Source: JBMDXB01 sp048594885
GTDB taxonomy: Bacteria; Acidobacteriota; Vicinamibacteria; Vicinamibacterales; 2-12-FULL-66-21
Length of the DNA: 64,000 nucleotides
Direction: 5' to 3'
NCBI GenBank assembly: GCA_048594885.1
Contig: JBMDXB010000162.1
Span: 1-64,000 of the forward strand
Shown: in pieces, positions 22,922 through 30,942 of the stretch
Layout: every line of letters begins with the position of its first letter
Numbering within the stretch: the stretch's first letter is position 1
Notes under the pieces: model-generated
Told to the model about the DNA's origin: nothing
Databases searched by the model: none
The model's input: the letters and a program-made list of their open reading frames with translations, nothing else
Translations under genes and position numbers: made by a program

Positions 22922-23050
22922 TTATGTCGGCGAGCCCACGGGAGGGTCCGAACACGCCTAGTCACGACGGCCGAGATGCGCGCCCTCGCTATCGATCCGC
23001 ACCACTTTCACGGAGACTGGAATTACACCGTGCGGCCTCGGGCAACTTGA
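22922..23050 (+). mobile_element. C-terminal remnant of an ISAzo13-like transposase
   Basis: The frame ending at the TGA at 23048-23050 encodes TTAEMRALAIDPHHFHGDWN followed by YTVRPRAT. The block EM-L-I-x-H-x-FHG-(D/E)-WNYT-x-(R/H)-PR closely resembles the conserved end of ISAzo13-family (Rhodopirellula-type) DDE transposases, recalled from knowledge of the family. The rest of the transposase is missing. A short LTVMSA piece in another frame upstream may be a frameshifted continuation. It lies about 120 bp from the tRNA-His end of the island. Confidence 0.6.
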
Positions 23051-23139
23051 TCACTCAATTTCGATCAGCGCCCTAATGCTCCTCGCATCGCTCGATCCGT
23101 CCATTAGCGAACCATTAGCGTGTCGGCGTCAGTGAATGG

Positions 23140-23166
23140 AAAAGGCCCGAGATCCTCGGGCCTTTT
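23140..23166 (-). terminator. Rho-independent terminator after tRNA-His
   Basis: Perfect inverted repeat: AAAAGGCCCGAG, loop ATC, CTCGGGCCTTTT. The GC stem flanked by A and T runs can work in both directions. It begins six bases beyond the CCA end of tRNA-His on the minus strand. Confidence 0.85.
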
Positions 23167-23172
23167 CGTTAT

Positions 23173-23248
23173 TGGGGTGGATGACGGGGTTCGAACCCGC
23201 GACTTCCGGAGCCACAGTCCGGCGCTCTACCGCTGAGCTACACCCACC
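23173..23248 (-). tRNA. tRNA-His (anticodon GTG)
   Basis: Full cloverleaf read on the minus strand. The acceptor stem includes the extra 5' G (G-1) paired to C73, as expected for tRNA-His. The D-arm is GCTCAGCGGTAGAGC, the anticodon stem CCGGA/TCCGG has loop CTGTGGC (anticodon GTG), the T-arm loop is TTCGAAC, and CCA is genomically encoded. 76 nt. Its 3' half is repeated at 13222-13264, so it is the likely integration target of the island to its left. Confidence 0.95.
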
Positions 23249-23255
23249 ACAAATG

Positions 23256-23342
23256 GATTGCGGAGCGTCGATTGCGGATTGCCGATTGGGATTGGCGATT
23301 GTCGATTGTCGATCGGGATTGACGATTGACGACTGACGATTT
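23256..23342. repeat. Degenerate GATTG tandem array upstream of tRNA-His
   Basis: About a dozen imperfect repeats of GATTG separated by one to three variable bases (GATTGCG, GATTGGC, GATTGTC, GATTGAC) in the 5' leader of the tRNA-His gene. This is low-complexity DNA with no coding sense. Confidence 0.7.
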
Positions 23343-23362
23343 CGGCGATCCGCGAACAGTAA

Positions 23363-23392
23363 AGTGTAGCATCCCGGCCCAAAACCGGGCAA
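23363..23392 (-). promoter_or_regulatory. Candidate promoter for tRNA-His
   Basis: On the minus strand, TTGCCC (23392-23387), an 18-base spacer and TACACT (23368-23363). Transcription would begin about 110 bases before the tRNA, so the GATTG array would be in the precursor leader. Weak -35 match. Confidence 0.35.
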
Positions 23393-23399
23393 TCCGCGC

Positions 23400-24386
23400 T
23401 CAGCGGCGACGGACCGTCGCGCGGCGCTCGCGGACGGCGGGGAACGCGCCGGGAATGTCCACCAGCGTGCCGTTCTCCACACGCACCGCAGCGGTATGGA
23501 CGTGTTCGGCCTGCTGTCCCTTCGCGTCGTACATCAGACTGTCGGCGCGCTGAATCAGCTCGGCGGCCAGCTTCCGCGCGACGCCGCGCCGCTCCGACAC
23601 CGCACCCAGCCGCAGGCAGACGATGCCGACGTCAACCCGCACGGGACGCTCGGCGAGACGCCGGTCGTCGCGGCTCCAGTCGTGACCCTCGACGGCGTGC
23701 TTGAAGCGGCCCGCGATCTCGGCGGCCTCGGCACAGCCCGGCAAATCGGGAATCAGGAAGCAGAATTCGTCGCCGCCGAACCGCGCGTGCAGATCGCGCG
23801 CTTCACCCGCGCGCTCGAGCGCGAGGAAGTCCTCGGATCGAATCTGGTCCGCGAGGATCGACGCCACTCGCTCGATGATCCGATCGCCGACGGCGTGGCC
23901 GAGCGAGTCGTTGTACCACTTGAAGCTGTTGATGTCGACGACCCCGATGCCGCACCAGCGGACGCGCTGCTCGACGGCCAGGTAGGACTCGACGCGCTCC
24001 ATGAACCAGTCGAAGTTGAGCAGCTTCGTCTTCGGGTCGCGGTGCGACTTCTCGGTCAGGTCGGCGACGACCTCCTCGAAGTAGCGGGCGATGTTGCTGA
24101 CGGTGACGTCCTTCTCGGTGAGCTGCTGCTGGAGGAGGTCCATCTTCGCGGCAAACCCCTCCGACAGCGCGCGAATCGCATCGTCCTTCGACTCCTCGAT
24201 CAGCTGACGCTGACGGGCGAGGAGGGATTCGATTCGGCGAAACAGCTCGCCGACGGCGCGATCGTCCAAGGCGAGCCGGTCCCGGACCCAGCGGCGAAGA
24301 TCCTCGGTCGTCCGCACGGAGACGTCATCGTTGCGGTCGTCGCGACGCGACGCCTGGTGGCGTGGGAGGACGTGCGCGATGGCCAT
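23400..24386 (-). CDS. Diguanylate cyclase (GGDEF domain)
   Basis: A 328-residue cytoplasmic protein with no membrane segment. The N-terminal 110 residues are helical and coiled-coil-like (VGELFRRIESLLARQRQLIE, then KMDLLQQQLTEKDVTVSNIA). The GGDEF domain follows (about 115-305): DPKTKLLNFDWFMER, DINSFKWYNDSLGHAVGDRI and the intact signature RFGGDEF at 204-208, so it should make c-di-GMP. The inhibitory I-site RxxD is not conserved (Glu replaces the Arg). The input domain is not a recognised sensor. Start ATG at 24386. Confidence 0.9.
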   Translation of the reverse strand: MAIAHVLPRHQASRRDDRNDDVSVRTTEDLRRWVRDRLALDDRAVGELFRRIESLLARQRQLIEESKDDAIRALSEGFAAKMDLLQQQLTEKDVTVSNIARYFEEVVADLTEKSHRDPKTKLLNFDWFMERVESYLAVEQRVRWCGIGVVDINSFKWYNDSLGHAVGDRIIERVASILADQIRSEDFLALERAGEARDLHARFGGDEFCFLIPDLPGCAEAAEIAGRFKHAVEGHDWSRDDRRLAERPVRVDVGIVCLRLGAVSERRGVARKLAAELIQRADSLMYDAKGQQAEHVHTAAVRVENGTLVDIPGAFPAVRERRATVRRR

Positions 24387-24505
24387 GCGCTCGCCACTAC
24401 ATCAAGGGGTATGCCGTTCTGCGGGGACGTTTCGAGGCTGAAGACGCGCACGCACGAAGCTCTGCCGTGTAACCTTCTACAACTAGTAGGAAAAAAAGGT
24501 GCAGT

Positions 24506-25420
24506 TCAGGAGCTGAGCCGTTCGAGCTGCTTGTCCGCCGCGGCGGCTCGCTTGCTGGCGCCGGCGAGGTCGCGCGCGGCGGCATCCACGGCGCGCTCCG
24601 CCGCCTGTTTCTGGCGCTCGGCTCGCGTCACCTCGGCGTCCGCTTCCTCGAGCTCGGCGCGCGCGGCGTCGAGGTTCGCGCGTGCGGCGGAGACGCGCTC
24701 GCCGGCTTTGTCCGCCGCGCGGGCCGCGCGCGCGGACTCGAATTCCGCCCGTCGCGACGTTTGCTCCGCCTGCCGCAATTCGCGCGCGGCAGCAGTAGCT
24801 TCTTCGCGTGCCTTGGCGAGGGCCACCTCTTCCTTTCGGGCCTCGCGCGCTTTGCCATCCTCGTCGCGCTCATCCTTCGCGACGCGAGTCTTCGACGCCC
24901 GCGCAGGTTTGGGCGCCGGGAGGACACGCGCGGACGTACGTGAGCGGCCGCCGCCGGCCGTGATCCCTGCCAGGGCTTCGAAGCCCCCCGGCTGCAACGC
25001 ACGGGTGAGACGTCCCGGCGGATCGGTCGCCGGCAGCGCGCGCAGCGTTTGCGCGACGGCTTGCCGGCTCGCATCCGTCACCGGGTGACCGGCATCAGCG
25101 AGGATGGCGAGGGTGGCCTTCAGCGCCCGCTCGATTGCCTCGTCATGGTCCTTGCCCGCCGCGCGCAGGTCGCCCCGCCTCCCGGCCATGACTGCCGCAT
25201 GCGTCGCGCGCACCGTCTCCGCCGCCTCGACCAGCGCGTCGTAGACGTCGCGTTTCTGCCAATAGAGTTGATTGACGGCCCACGCGGCGATCGGCGGCTT
25301 CGACAGCGCTTTGACCGCCGCCGCCTGCGGCCCGGCGCGCTTCGCGAGCGCGTTGCGCTCGCCGGTGAATTCACTCAGCGGCAGCTGGAACAGCTTGTCG
25401 ATCTCTTCTTCGAGCCGCAT
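24506..25420 (-). CDS. Conserved coiled-coil protein of unknown function
   Basis: A 304-residue protein started at the ATG at 25420; the frame extends upstream into the neighbour without conservation. The N-terminal half (MRLEEEIDKLFQLPLSEFTG, then LSKPPIAAWAVNQLYWQKRD) is a conserved domain seen in many actinobacterial and acidobacterial hypothetical proteins. The C-terminal half is a long Ala/Arg/Glu coiled coil (AREARKEEVALAKAREEATA and so on). No signal peptide. Role is unknown. Confidence 0.75.
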   Translation of the reverse strand: MRLEEEIDKLFQLPLSEFTGERNALAKRAGPQAAAVKALSKPPIAAWAVNQLYWQKRDVYDALVEAAETVRATHAAVMAGRRGDLRAAGKDHDEAIERALKATLAILADAGHPVTDASRQAVAQTLRALPATDPPGRLTRALQPGGFEALAGITAGGGRSRTSARVLPAPKPARASKTRVAKDERDEDGKAREARKEEVALAKAREEATAAARELRQAEQTSRRAEFESARAARAADKAGERVSAARANLDAARAELEEADAEVTRAERQKQAAERAVDAAARDLAGASKRAAAADKQLERLSS

Positions 25421-25464
25421 CGCGGTGGGAAGGAGGGCCGGGGGACGAATGTCCCCCGGTTGAT

Positions 25465-26427
25465 TTACGAACCGATGCGGGTAATCGGCGTGACGGTCAC
25501 CTTGCGGTACCAGACCTTGCCGTGGTCGCCCTGCAGCATGATCGGACCCGCCTCCGTCTCGTTGGCGTCGAGCGCGCCGCCGGTGATCGCTTCGAGGGTG
25601 GCGTTGTCGTGGACCTTCTGTCCGTTCAGCGTCACCGTCACCTTGTTGCCAACGACGATGGCTTCCATCGTCTGCCACTCGCCGGCCGGCTTGCTGGCGT
25701 TGGTGAGAGGGGCCGTCCATCCGTAGATGGACATGTGCGCGTGCTCTTCGATGGGCTTGCCGAAGTCGTCCAGGACCTGCATTTCGTAGCGGCCGCGCAG
25801 ATAGATGCCGCTGTTGCTGGCCTTGTCCAGCTTGTATTCAGCGTTGATCTTGAAGTCCTTGAACGTCTGCTTCGAGACGAGATTGTTGGCGCCGGGGACT
25901 TCGTTGGTCATCGCGCCGTCCTCGACGCTCCACTTGATCGGCCGGTCCTTGCGCTGCACGTCCCAGGCGTCGAGCGACTTGCCATCGAAGAGCTCCACCG
26001 GCTTGCCGTAGACGTGTTTTGCGTTGGCGTTGACGGCCGGCCACTTGTGTGGGCGCACGCCGTAGAAGGTGCGCACGCCCTGCGGCGTCTGAACGGATCC
26101 GGTCAGCTTGCCGCCTTCGACCTTCGCACGGAACTCGGGGCCAACGATGCCGGGCTTGCCGCCGCGCGGATTCCAGATCAGCTCGCCGTTCTCGACGCGG
26201 ATCTGCGGCACGGGAAACGGGCTGCTCGAGCGGTTGAGGAACTTTGCGGTCAGCTTCCCATCGTCTTCTTTCACTTCCAGCCAGTAGACGGCGCCGGCGT
26301 TGTCGCCGGTGCCGATCAGATTCCACCGCCCGAGAAACGGGTTCTGCTGCGCGGCGGCGGGCGGGAGCCATGCGGCGACAGCAACGATTGCGAGAGCCGA
26401 TGCGAATGCGCGAAGTCGAGTGGTCAT
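25465..26427 (-). CDS. DUF1080 secreted protein (3-keto-glycoside hydrolase/lyase family)
   Basis: A 320-residue protein with a signal peptide (1-26, AAAQQ). An N-terminal beta domain (FLGRWNLIGTGDNAGAVYWL) precedes the DUF1080 jelly-roll, recognised by VELFDGKSLDAWDVQ, a KWSVEDGAMTN segment, FKDFKINAEYKLDKASNSGI, YLRGRYEMQVLDDFG, and GEWQTMEAIVVGNKVTVTLN with GPIMLQGDHGKVWYRKV. Members cleave 3-keto-glycosides or 3-keto-disaccharides. It is divergent from a GMC oxidoreductase operon that would produce such 3-keto sugars, so the function fits well, although substrates are not readable. Confidence 0.88.
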   Translation of the reverse strand: MTTRLRAFASALAIVAVAAWLPPAAAQQNPFLGRWNLIGTGDNAGAVYWLEVKEDDGKLTAKFLNRSSSPFPVPQIRVENGELIWNPRGGKPGIVGPEFRAKVEGGKLTGSVQTPQGVRTFYGVRPHKWPAVNANAKHVYGKPVELFDGKSLDAWDVQRKDRPIKWSVEDGAMTNEVPGANNLVSKQTFKDFKINAEYKLDKASNSGIYLRGRYEMQVLDDFGKPIEEHAHMSIYGWTAPLTNASKPAGEWQTMEAIVVGNKVTVTLNGQKVHDNATLEAITGGALDANETEAGPIMLQGDHGKVWYRKVTVTPITRIGS

Positions 26428-26449
26428 GATGAGGTCCTCAGTGGCGGCG

Positions 26450-26471
26450 ATTATATCTCTCGCACTACAAT
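26450..26471. promoter_or_regulatory. Divergent promoter region between DUF1080 and the GMC oxidoreductase
   Basis: A consensus TATAAT on the minus strand (26455-26450) and TACAAT on the plus strand (26466-26471) share a 53-bp gap. The plus -10 lies only nine bases before the ATG at 26481, so that mRNA would be nearly leaderless. The -35 boxes are poor. Confidence 0.4.
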
Positions 26472-26480
26472 CGCGGCGAC

Positions 26481-28214
26481 ATGCTGCAGCTGGTGCGGAA
26501 CCGCAAAGTCTTCGACGTCGCCATCGTCGGGTCGGGCGCCGGCGGCGGCATGGCCGCGAAGGTGCTGACCGAGGCGGGCGCCGACGTCGTGATGCTCGAG
26601 GCCGGCCCGATGTGGGATCCCGTCAAGCAGTCCTACATGTTCAAGTGGTCCTACGACACCGAGCGGCGAGGCGCCGCGACCGAGAAGCAGCAGTTCGGCG
26701 AGTTCGACGCGGCGTTCGGCGGCTGGACGCTGGACGGGGAACCCTACACGACGGGCGCCGGCAGCGAGTTCGACTGGTTCCGCTCGCGCATGCTCGGTGG
26801 CCGGACCAACCACTGGGGCCGCATCTCGCTGCGTTACGGTCCGGACGATTTCCGCCGCAAGAGCCTCGACGGCCTGGGGGACGACTGGCCGATCACCTAC
26901 GACGAGCTGAAGCCATACTACGACGCCATCGATCGGCTGATCGGCATCTTCGGCAGCAACGAAGGACTGCCGAACGATCCCGACGGCGTGTTCCTGCCGC
27001 CGCCGGCGCCGCGGTGCTACGAGCTGCTGATCAAGGAAGCGTCGGACACGCTGAAGATTCCGTGCATCGCCAGCCGGCTGTCGATCCTGACGCAGTCGGT
27101 CAACGGCCGCGCGAAGTGCCATTTCTGCGGCCAGTGCGGCCGCGGCTGCGCCACCTCTTCGAACTTCCAGTCGCCGACGGTGTTGATCCCGCCGGCGATG
27201 GCGACCAAGCGCCTGACGATCATCGCCAACGCGATGGCGCGCGAGGTAACGGTCGATGGGGCGGGGCTCGCCTCCGGCGTGTCGTACGTCGACAAGAACA
27301 CCCGTCGCGACAACCACGTCCGCGCGCGCATCGTCGTGCTCGCGGCGAGCGCGTGCGAGTCGGCGCGCCTGCTGCTGAACTCGAAATCCGGGAAGTTCCC
27401 GCGGGGACTGGCGAATTCGAGCGGCACGGTCGGCAAATACCTGACCGATTCGACCGGCCTCGGCGTCAGTGGATTCATCCCCAAATTGATGAACACGCCC
27501 GCACACAACTGCGACGGCGTCGGCGGCGGTCATCTCTTCATGCCGTGGTGGCTGGATAACAAGAAACTCGATTTCGCACGCGGGTATCACATCGAGATTG
27601 GCGGCGGCCGGCGGATGCCGAGCGCCGGCTTCATGGGCGCGATTCAGAACTACCACAACTACACGCCGGTCGACGCGGCGAGCCGGCCGCCGGCTGGACC
27701 CGGCTATGGCAAGTCGCTCAAGGACGACTACCGTCGCTTCTACGGATCGACCGTGAACTTCGCCGGCCGCGGCGAGATGATCCCGAACAAGGACTCGTAC
27801 ATGGACATCGATCCGAACGTCGTGGATCGATGGGGCATCCCGGTGCCGCGTTTCCACTTCAAGTTCAGCGATCACGAGATCAACCAGGCGAAGCACATGC
27901 AGGAGACCTTCCGTGCGCTGATTCAGGAGATGGGCGGCGTGCCGACGTCGCCGATGCCGTCGCGCGAGCGGAACTACGGGCTTGCCGCCGGCGGCCGCAT
28001 CATCCACGAGGTCGGCGTCACGCGCATGGGGAACGATCCATCGACGTCGGTGCTGAACAAGCACTGCCGGGCACACGACGTCAGGAACCTGTTCGTCGCC
28101 GACGGCGGGCCGTTCGTGTCGAACCCGGACAAGAACTGCACGTGGACGATCCTCGCGCTGGCGATGAAAACGGCCGAGTACATCGCCGAGCAGCGGAAGG
28201 CAGGAGCCGTCTGA
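26481..28214 (+). CDS. GMC-family FAD-dependent sugar oxidoreductase (glucoside 3-dehydrogenase large-subunit type)
   Basis: A 577-residue flavoprotein without its own signal peptide. FAD-binding VAIVGSGAGGGMAAKVL (13-29), the GMC segment RMLGGRTNHWGR, and the C-terminal GGRIIHEVGVTRMG with catalytic His and NPDKNCTWTILALAMKTAEY are present. A Cys cluster CHFCGQCGRGC (residues 213, 216, 219, 223) sits where the FAD-glucose dehydrogenase alpha subunit of Burkholderia carries Cys ligands of a 3Fe-4S cluster; such a cluster here is an inference. The next gene is the Tat-exported small subunit (stop and start overlap), so it probably crosses the membrane by hitch-hiking, as in the LacA/LacC system. 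Confidence 0.9.
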   Translation: MLQLVRNRKVFDVAIVGSGAGGGMAAKVLTEAGADVVMLEAGPMWDPVKQSYMFKWSYDTERRGAATEKQQFGEFDAAFGGWTLDGEPYTTGAGSEFDWFRSRMLGGRTNHWGRISLRYGPDDFRRKSLDGLGDDWPITYDELKPYYDAIDRLIGIFGSNEGLPNDPDGVFLPPPAPRCYELLIKEASDTLKIPCIASRLSILTQSVNGRAKCHFCGQCGRGCATSSNFQSPTVLIPPAMATKRLTIIANAMAREVTVDGAGLASGVSYVDKNTRRDNHVRARIVVLAASACESARLLLNSKSGKFPRGLANSSGTVGKYLTDSTGLGVSGFIPKLMNTPAHNCDGVGGGHLFMPWWLDNKKLDFARGYHIEIGGGRRMPSAGFMGAIQNYHNYTPVDAASRPPAGPGYGKSLKDDYRRFYGSTVNFAGRGEMIPNKDSYMDIDPNVVDRWGIPVPRFHFKFSDHEINQAKHMQETFRALIQEMGGVPTSPMPSRERNYGLAAGGRIIHEVGVTRMGNDPSTSVLNKHCRAHDVRNLFVADGGPFVSNPDKNCTWTILALAMKTAEYIAEQRKAGAV

Positions 28215-28822
28215 TGGACACGAACCGGCGCGCGCTGCTCAAGCTGATGTCGTCGGCGCCCGTAGCGGCGGCGTTCACGCTGACCGACGCGGAGGCACAG
28301 CAGGCGCACGAGATGGCGCAGGCTGCGCGGCAGACGGCGCGCCAGACGCGCACCGCCTACAAGCCGACGTTCTTCACGCCGCACGAATACAGTACGGTGC
28401 GCGTGCTGGTCGATCTCATCATCCCGAAGGACGAGCGCTCGGGCAGCGCGACCGATGCCGGCGTGCCGGAGTTCATGGACTTCACCATGGTCGATCAGCC
28501 GGCGCGGCAGACGGCGATGCGCGGCGGCCTCGCGTGGCTCGACGCGGAGGCCAACCGCCGTTTCGACAAGACCTTCCTCGCGAGCAGCGACACGGAGCGG
28601 CGGCAGATCCTCGACGACATCTCCGGGTTCGGCGAGCCGCCGGCCGGCATGACGCACGGCGCGGCGTTTTTCCGCAGCTTCCGCGACCTGACGGCCAGCG
28701 GCTTCTGGACGAGCAAGATGGGGATCGCGGATCTCGGCTACATCGGCAACACCTTCGTCGCCGAGTGGACCGGATGCCCGGCCGATGCGCTGAAGAAGAT
28801 CGGAGTGCGTAGAGCCGAATGA
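28214..28822 (+). CDS. Gluconate 2-dehydrogenase subunit 3-family protein (small subunit, Tat signal)
   Basis: A 202-residue protein whose ATG overlaps the GMC stop (TGATG). The N-terminus NRRALLKLMSSAPVAAAFTL carries twin Arg and a hydrophobic stretch, a Tat-like signal. The mature part has the family features FFTPHEYSTVRVLVDLIIPK, DAGVPEFMDFTMVD and FRSFRDLTASGFWTSKMG, ending YIGNTFVAEWTGCP. It chaperones and exports the GMC subunit to the periplasm. The stop overlaps the next gene by four bases. Confidence 0.88.
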   Translation: MDTNRRALLKLMSSAPVAAAFTLTDAEAQQAHEMAQAARQTARQTRTAYKPTFFTPHEYSTVRVLVDLIIPKDERSGSATDAGVPEFMDFTMVDQPARQTAMRGGLAWLDAEANRRFDKTFLASSDTERRQILDDISGFGEPPAGMTHGAAFFRSFRDLTASGFWTSKMGIADLGYIGNTFVAEWTGCPADALKKIGVRRAE

Positions 28823-30942
28823 CGTTTCCTCAGCCGAGCGCCCTGCGCACTTTTCTCGCGTCCTTTCTCGTCCTGTTCCTCGAAGTTGCGTTGATTCGGT
28901 GGATGCCGGCGTACATCCGGCTCCTCTCGTACTTCTCCAACTTCATCCTGCTCGCCAGCTTCCTCGGGATCGGCGTCGGCTGCCTGCTGGCAACGTCGCG
29001 GAAGCGGCTGTTCCTGTGGTTCCCGCTGATTCAGGCGCTCGTCGTCGCGGCGGTGTATTTCTTCCGCCTCGAGGTCGGCGTCCCCACGGCCGGCGACATC
29101 TACTTCACGAGCGGCACCGACGAGCGGGTCGTCCTCGTCGAGAGCACGATGCTGCTGCCGCTGCTCTTCGTCATCGTCGCAGTGCTGTTCATCGCGCTGG
29201 CGCAGCGCATGGCGCAGGAGATGAACGCGCTGCCGCCGTTGCGCGGCTACACGATCAATCTTGCCGGCAGCCTCGCCGGAGTCGCGGCGTTCGGCGTGAT
29301 TTCCTGGCTGGAGCTGCCGCCGGCGTGGTGGTTCGGGATTGCGGCGCTCTCGGCCGTACCGCTGCTGGTCTCGCAAAATGGGGACACCCCCCATTTCCGG
29401 AGAACGCACGCGGAAATGGGGAGTGTCCCCATTTTGCTGGCTCGGCTGATCAACGTCGCGCTGCTCATCGCAACCGTCGCCGCCGTCCACATGATGGCGC
29501 GCGGCGCGCTGTGGTCGCCCTACTACAAGATCACCGTCGGCCAGGAAGGGGAGGACACCGTCGTCGAGGTGAACAACATCTTTCACCAGTCGATGGCGCC
29601 GGTGGACCGCAAGGAGTACTTCTACCAGTGGCCGTACATGGCCTTCGGCGACACGTTCGAGGACGTGCTGATACTCGGCGCCGGCTCGGGCACCGACGTC
29701 GCCGCGGCGCTGCGGCACGGCGCCAAGCGCGTCGACGCGGTCGAGATCGACCCGATGATCATTCGCCTCGGCCGCGAGCACCATCCCGATCGGCCGTACT
29801 GGGACCCGCGCGTGACGGTCGTCAACGACGACGCGCGGCATTTCCTGCGGACGACGGAGAAGCAGTACGACCTCGTCGTGTTCGCGCTGATCGACTCGCT
29901 GACGCTGCAATCGAGCTTCTCGGGCGTGCGGCTCGAGAGCTACATGTTCACGGAGGAGTCGTTCCGCGCCGTCCGCGATCGGCTGAAGCCGGACGGCCTG
30001 CTCGTCATCTACAACTACTTCCGCGAGCGCTGGCTCGTCGATCGCCTCGCGAACACCGCCGCGGTCGCGTTCGGCGAAGAGCCGCGCGTGCACGTGCACG
30101 AGGCGCGCGCGTATCTCGGCGTGCTGATGGCCGGCCCCCGCCTCGAGCAATTGACGACGGAGCCGCAGGTGCCGGAGCGGGTGACGGCATTCGGGCAGTC
30201 CCACGCGCCGAGTCCCGCGCGGATGCACCGGCGCGACGCGTCGGTGGAGCCCGCCAGCGACGACTGGCCGTTTCTCTACCTGCGCAACCGGCATCTGCCG
30301 CGCCATTACGGCGCCGCGCTCCTCATCATCTTGATCGTGTCGACCGTCGCCGTGCTCGGCGTACAGAAGATGACCATCGCGCAGCCCTTCAGGGCTGCGG
30401 AACGCCGCTGGTCGTGGCAGTTCTTCCTGCTCGGCGCCGGGTTCATGCTGCTCGAGACGAAGTCGATCATCCAGTTCGCGCTGTTGTGGGGCTCGACCTG
30501 GGTGGTGGCCTCGCTGGCAATCGCGTCGGTGCTGACGATGGCGCTGGTCGCAAACTACGTCGTGTCGCGCGTCGAGATCCGGCGGCCGTGGCTCGTCGGC
30601 CTCGTCCTGGTCGCGCTGCTCGGCGCCAACTACCTCATTCCGATCGGCCGCGTCGCGTTCGAGAGCCGTGCGCTGGAGTCGGTGTTCTACGCCGTGCTCG
30701 TCTTCAGTCCGATCCTGTGTGCCGGCCTGCTGTTCGGCTCGGGCATCAAGCACTCGACGTCGCTCGCGCGCGATTACGGCACGAACCTGCTGGGCGCAAT
30801 GGTCGGCGGCGTCGGCGAGTACTTGTCGTTGCTCACAGGGTTCCGTATCCTTTTATTTCTGATTGCGCTCTGTTACGTCGGGGCGCTCGTGGCGAGGCGC
30901 GCCGAGGGGACCGATCGGGTCGGCAGCCCGCATGGCGTCTGA
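28819..30942 (+). CDS. Polytopic membrane protein with spermidine-synthase-like methyltransferase fold
   Basis: A 707-residue protein. About seven N-terminal helices come first. A Rossmann domain follows (about 280-420) with DVLILGAGSGTDVAAALRHG, VDAVEIDPMIIRLGREHHPD and VVNDDARHFLRTTEKQYDLV, then six or seven C-terminal helices. This is the spermine/spermidine-synthase-like family with membrane flanks; the small-molecule substrate is unknown. Two dispersed palindromes are translated in frame: 29373-29437 (residues about 186-206, a loop between helices) and 30381-30398 (AQPFRAAE, just before a C-terminal helix). The stop codon lies in the left end of another repeat. Start ATG overlaps the upstream stop. 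Confidence 0.82.
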   Translation: MTFPQPSALRTFLASFLVLFLEVALIRWMPAYIRLLSYFSNFILLASFLGIGVGCLLATSRKRLFLWFPLIQALVVAAVYFFRLEVGVPTAGDIYFTSGTDERVVLVESTMLLPLLFVIVAVLFIALAQRMAQEMNALPPLRGYTINLAGSLAGVAAFGVISWLELPPAWWFGIAALSAVPLLVSQNGDTPHFRRTHAEMGSVPILLARLINVALLIATVAAVHMMARGALWSPYYKITVGQEGEDTVVEVNNIFHQSMAPVDRKEYFYQWPYMAFGDTFEDVLILGAGSGTDVAAALRHGAKRVDAVEIDPMIIRLGREHHPDRPYWDPRVTVVNDDARHFLRTTEKQYDLVVFALIDSLTLQSSFSGVRLESYMFTEESFRAVRDRLKPDGLLVIYNYFRERWLVDRLANTAAVAFGEEPRVHVHEARAYLGVLMAGPRLEQLTTEPQVPERVTAFGQSHAPSPARMHRRDASVEPASDDWPFLYLRNRHLPRHYGAALLIILIVSTVAVLGVQKMTIAQPFRAAERRWSWQFFLLGAGFMLLETKSIIQFALLWGSTWVVASLAIASVLTMALVANYVVSRVEIRRPWLVGLVLVALLGANYLIPIGRVAFESRALESVFYAVLVFSPILCAGLLFGSGIKHSTSLARDYGTNLLGAMVGGVGEYLSLLTGFRILLFLIALCYVGALVARRAEGTDRVGSPHGV
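29373..29437. repeat. Palindromic element AAAATGGGGACA type inside a coding sequence
   Basis: Two 27-base arms, 29373-29399 and 29411-29437, are complementary with one mismatch around a short loop. Each arm also contains an inner palindrome (ATGGGGACACTCCCCAT, one mismatch on the left). The whole element is read through in frame. The arm motif resembles the palindromes associated with REP/Y1 transposases, from general knowledge. Confidence 0.8.
30381..30398. repeat. Short palindrome GCAGCCCTTCAGGGCTGC, second copy (coding)
   Basis: Identical over all 18 bases to 3510-3527. Here it is translated in frame as part of AQPFRAAERR in the membrane spermidine-synthase-like protein. Confidence 0.8.

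Noticed and set aside
24463..24500. Hairpin CTAC-AACTA-GTAG followed by an A-run between the coiled-coil gene and the diguanylate cyclase
   Set aside because: The stem is only four base pairs and the A/T run is on the wrong side for a terminator of the upstream minus-strand gene.
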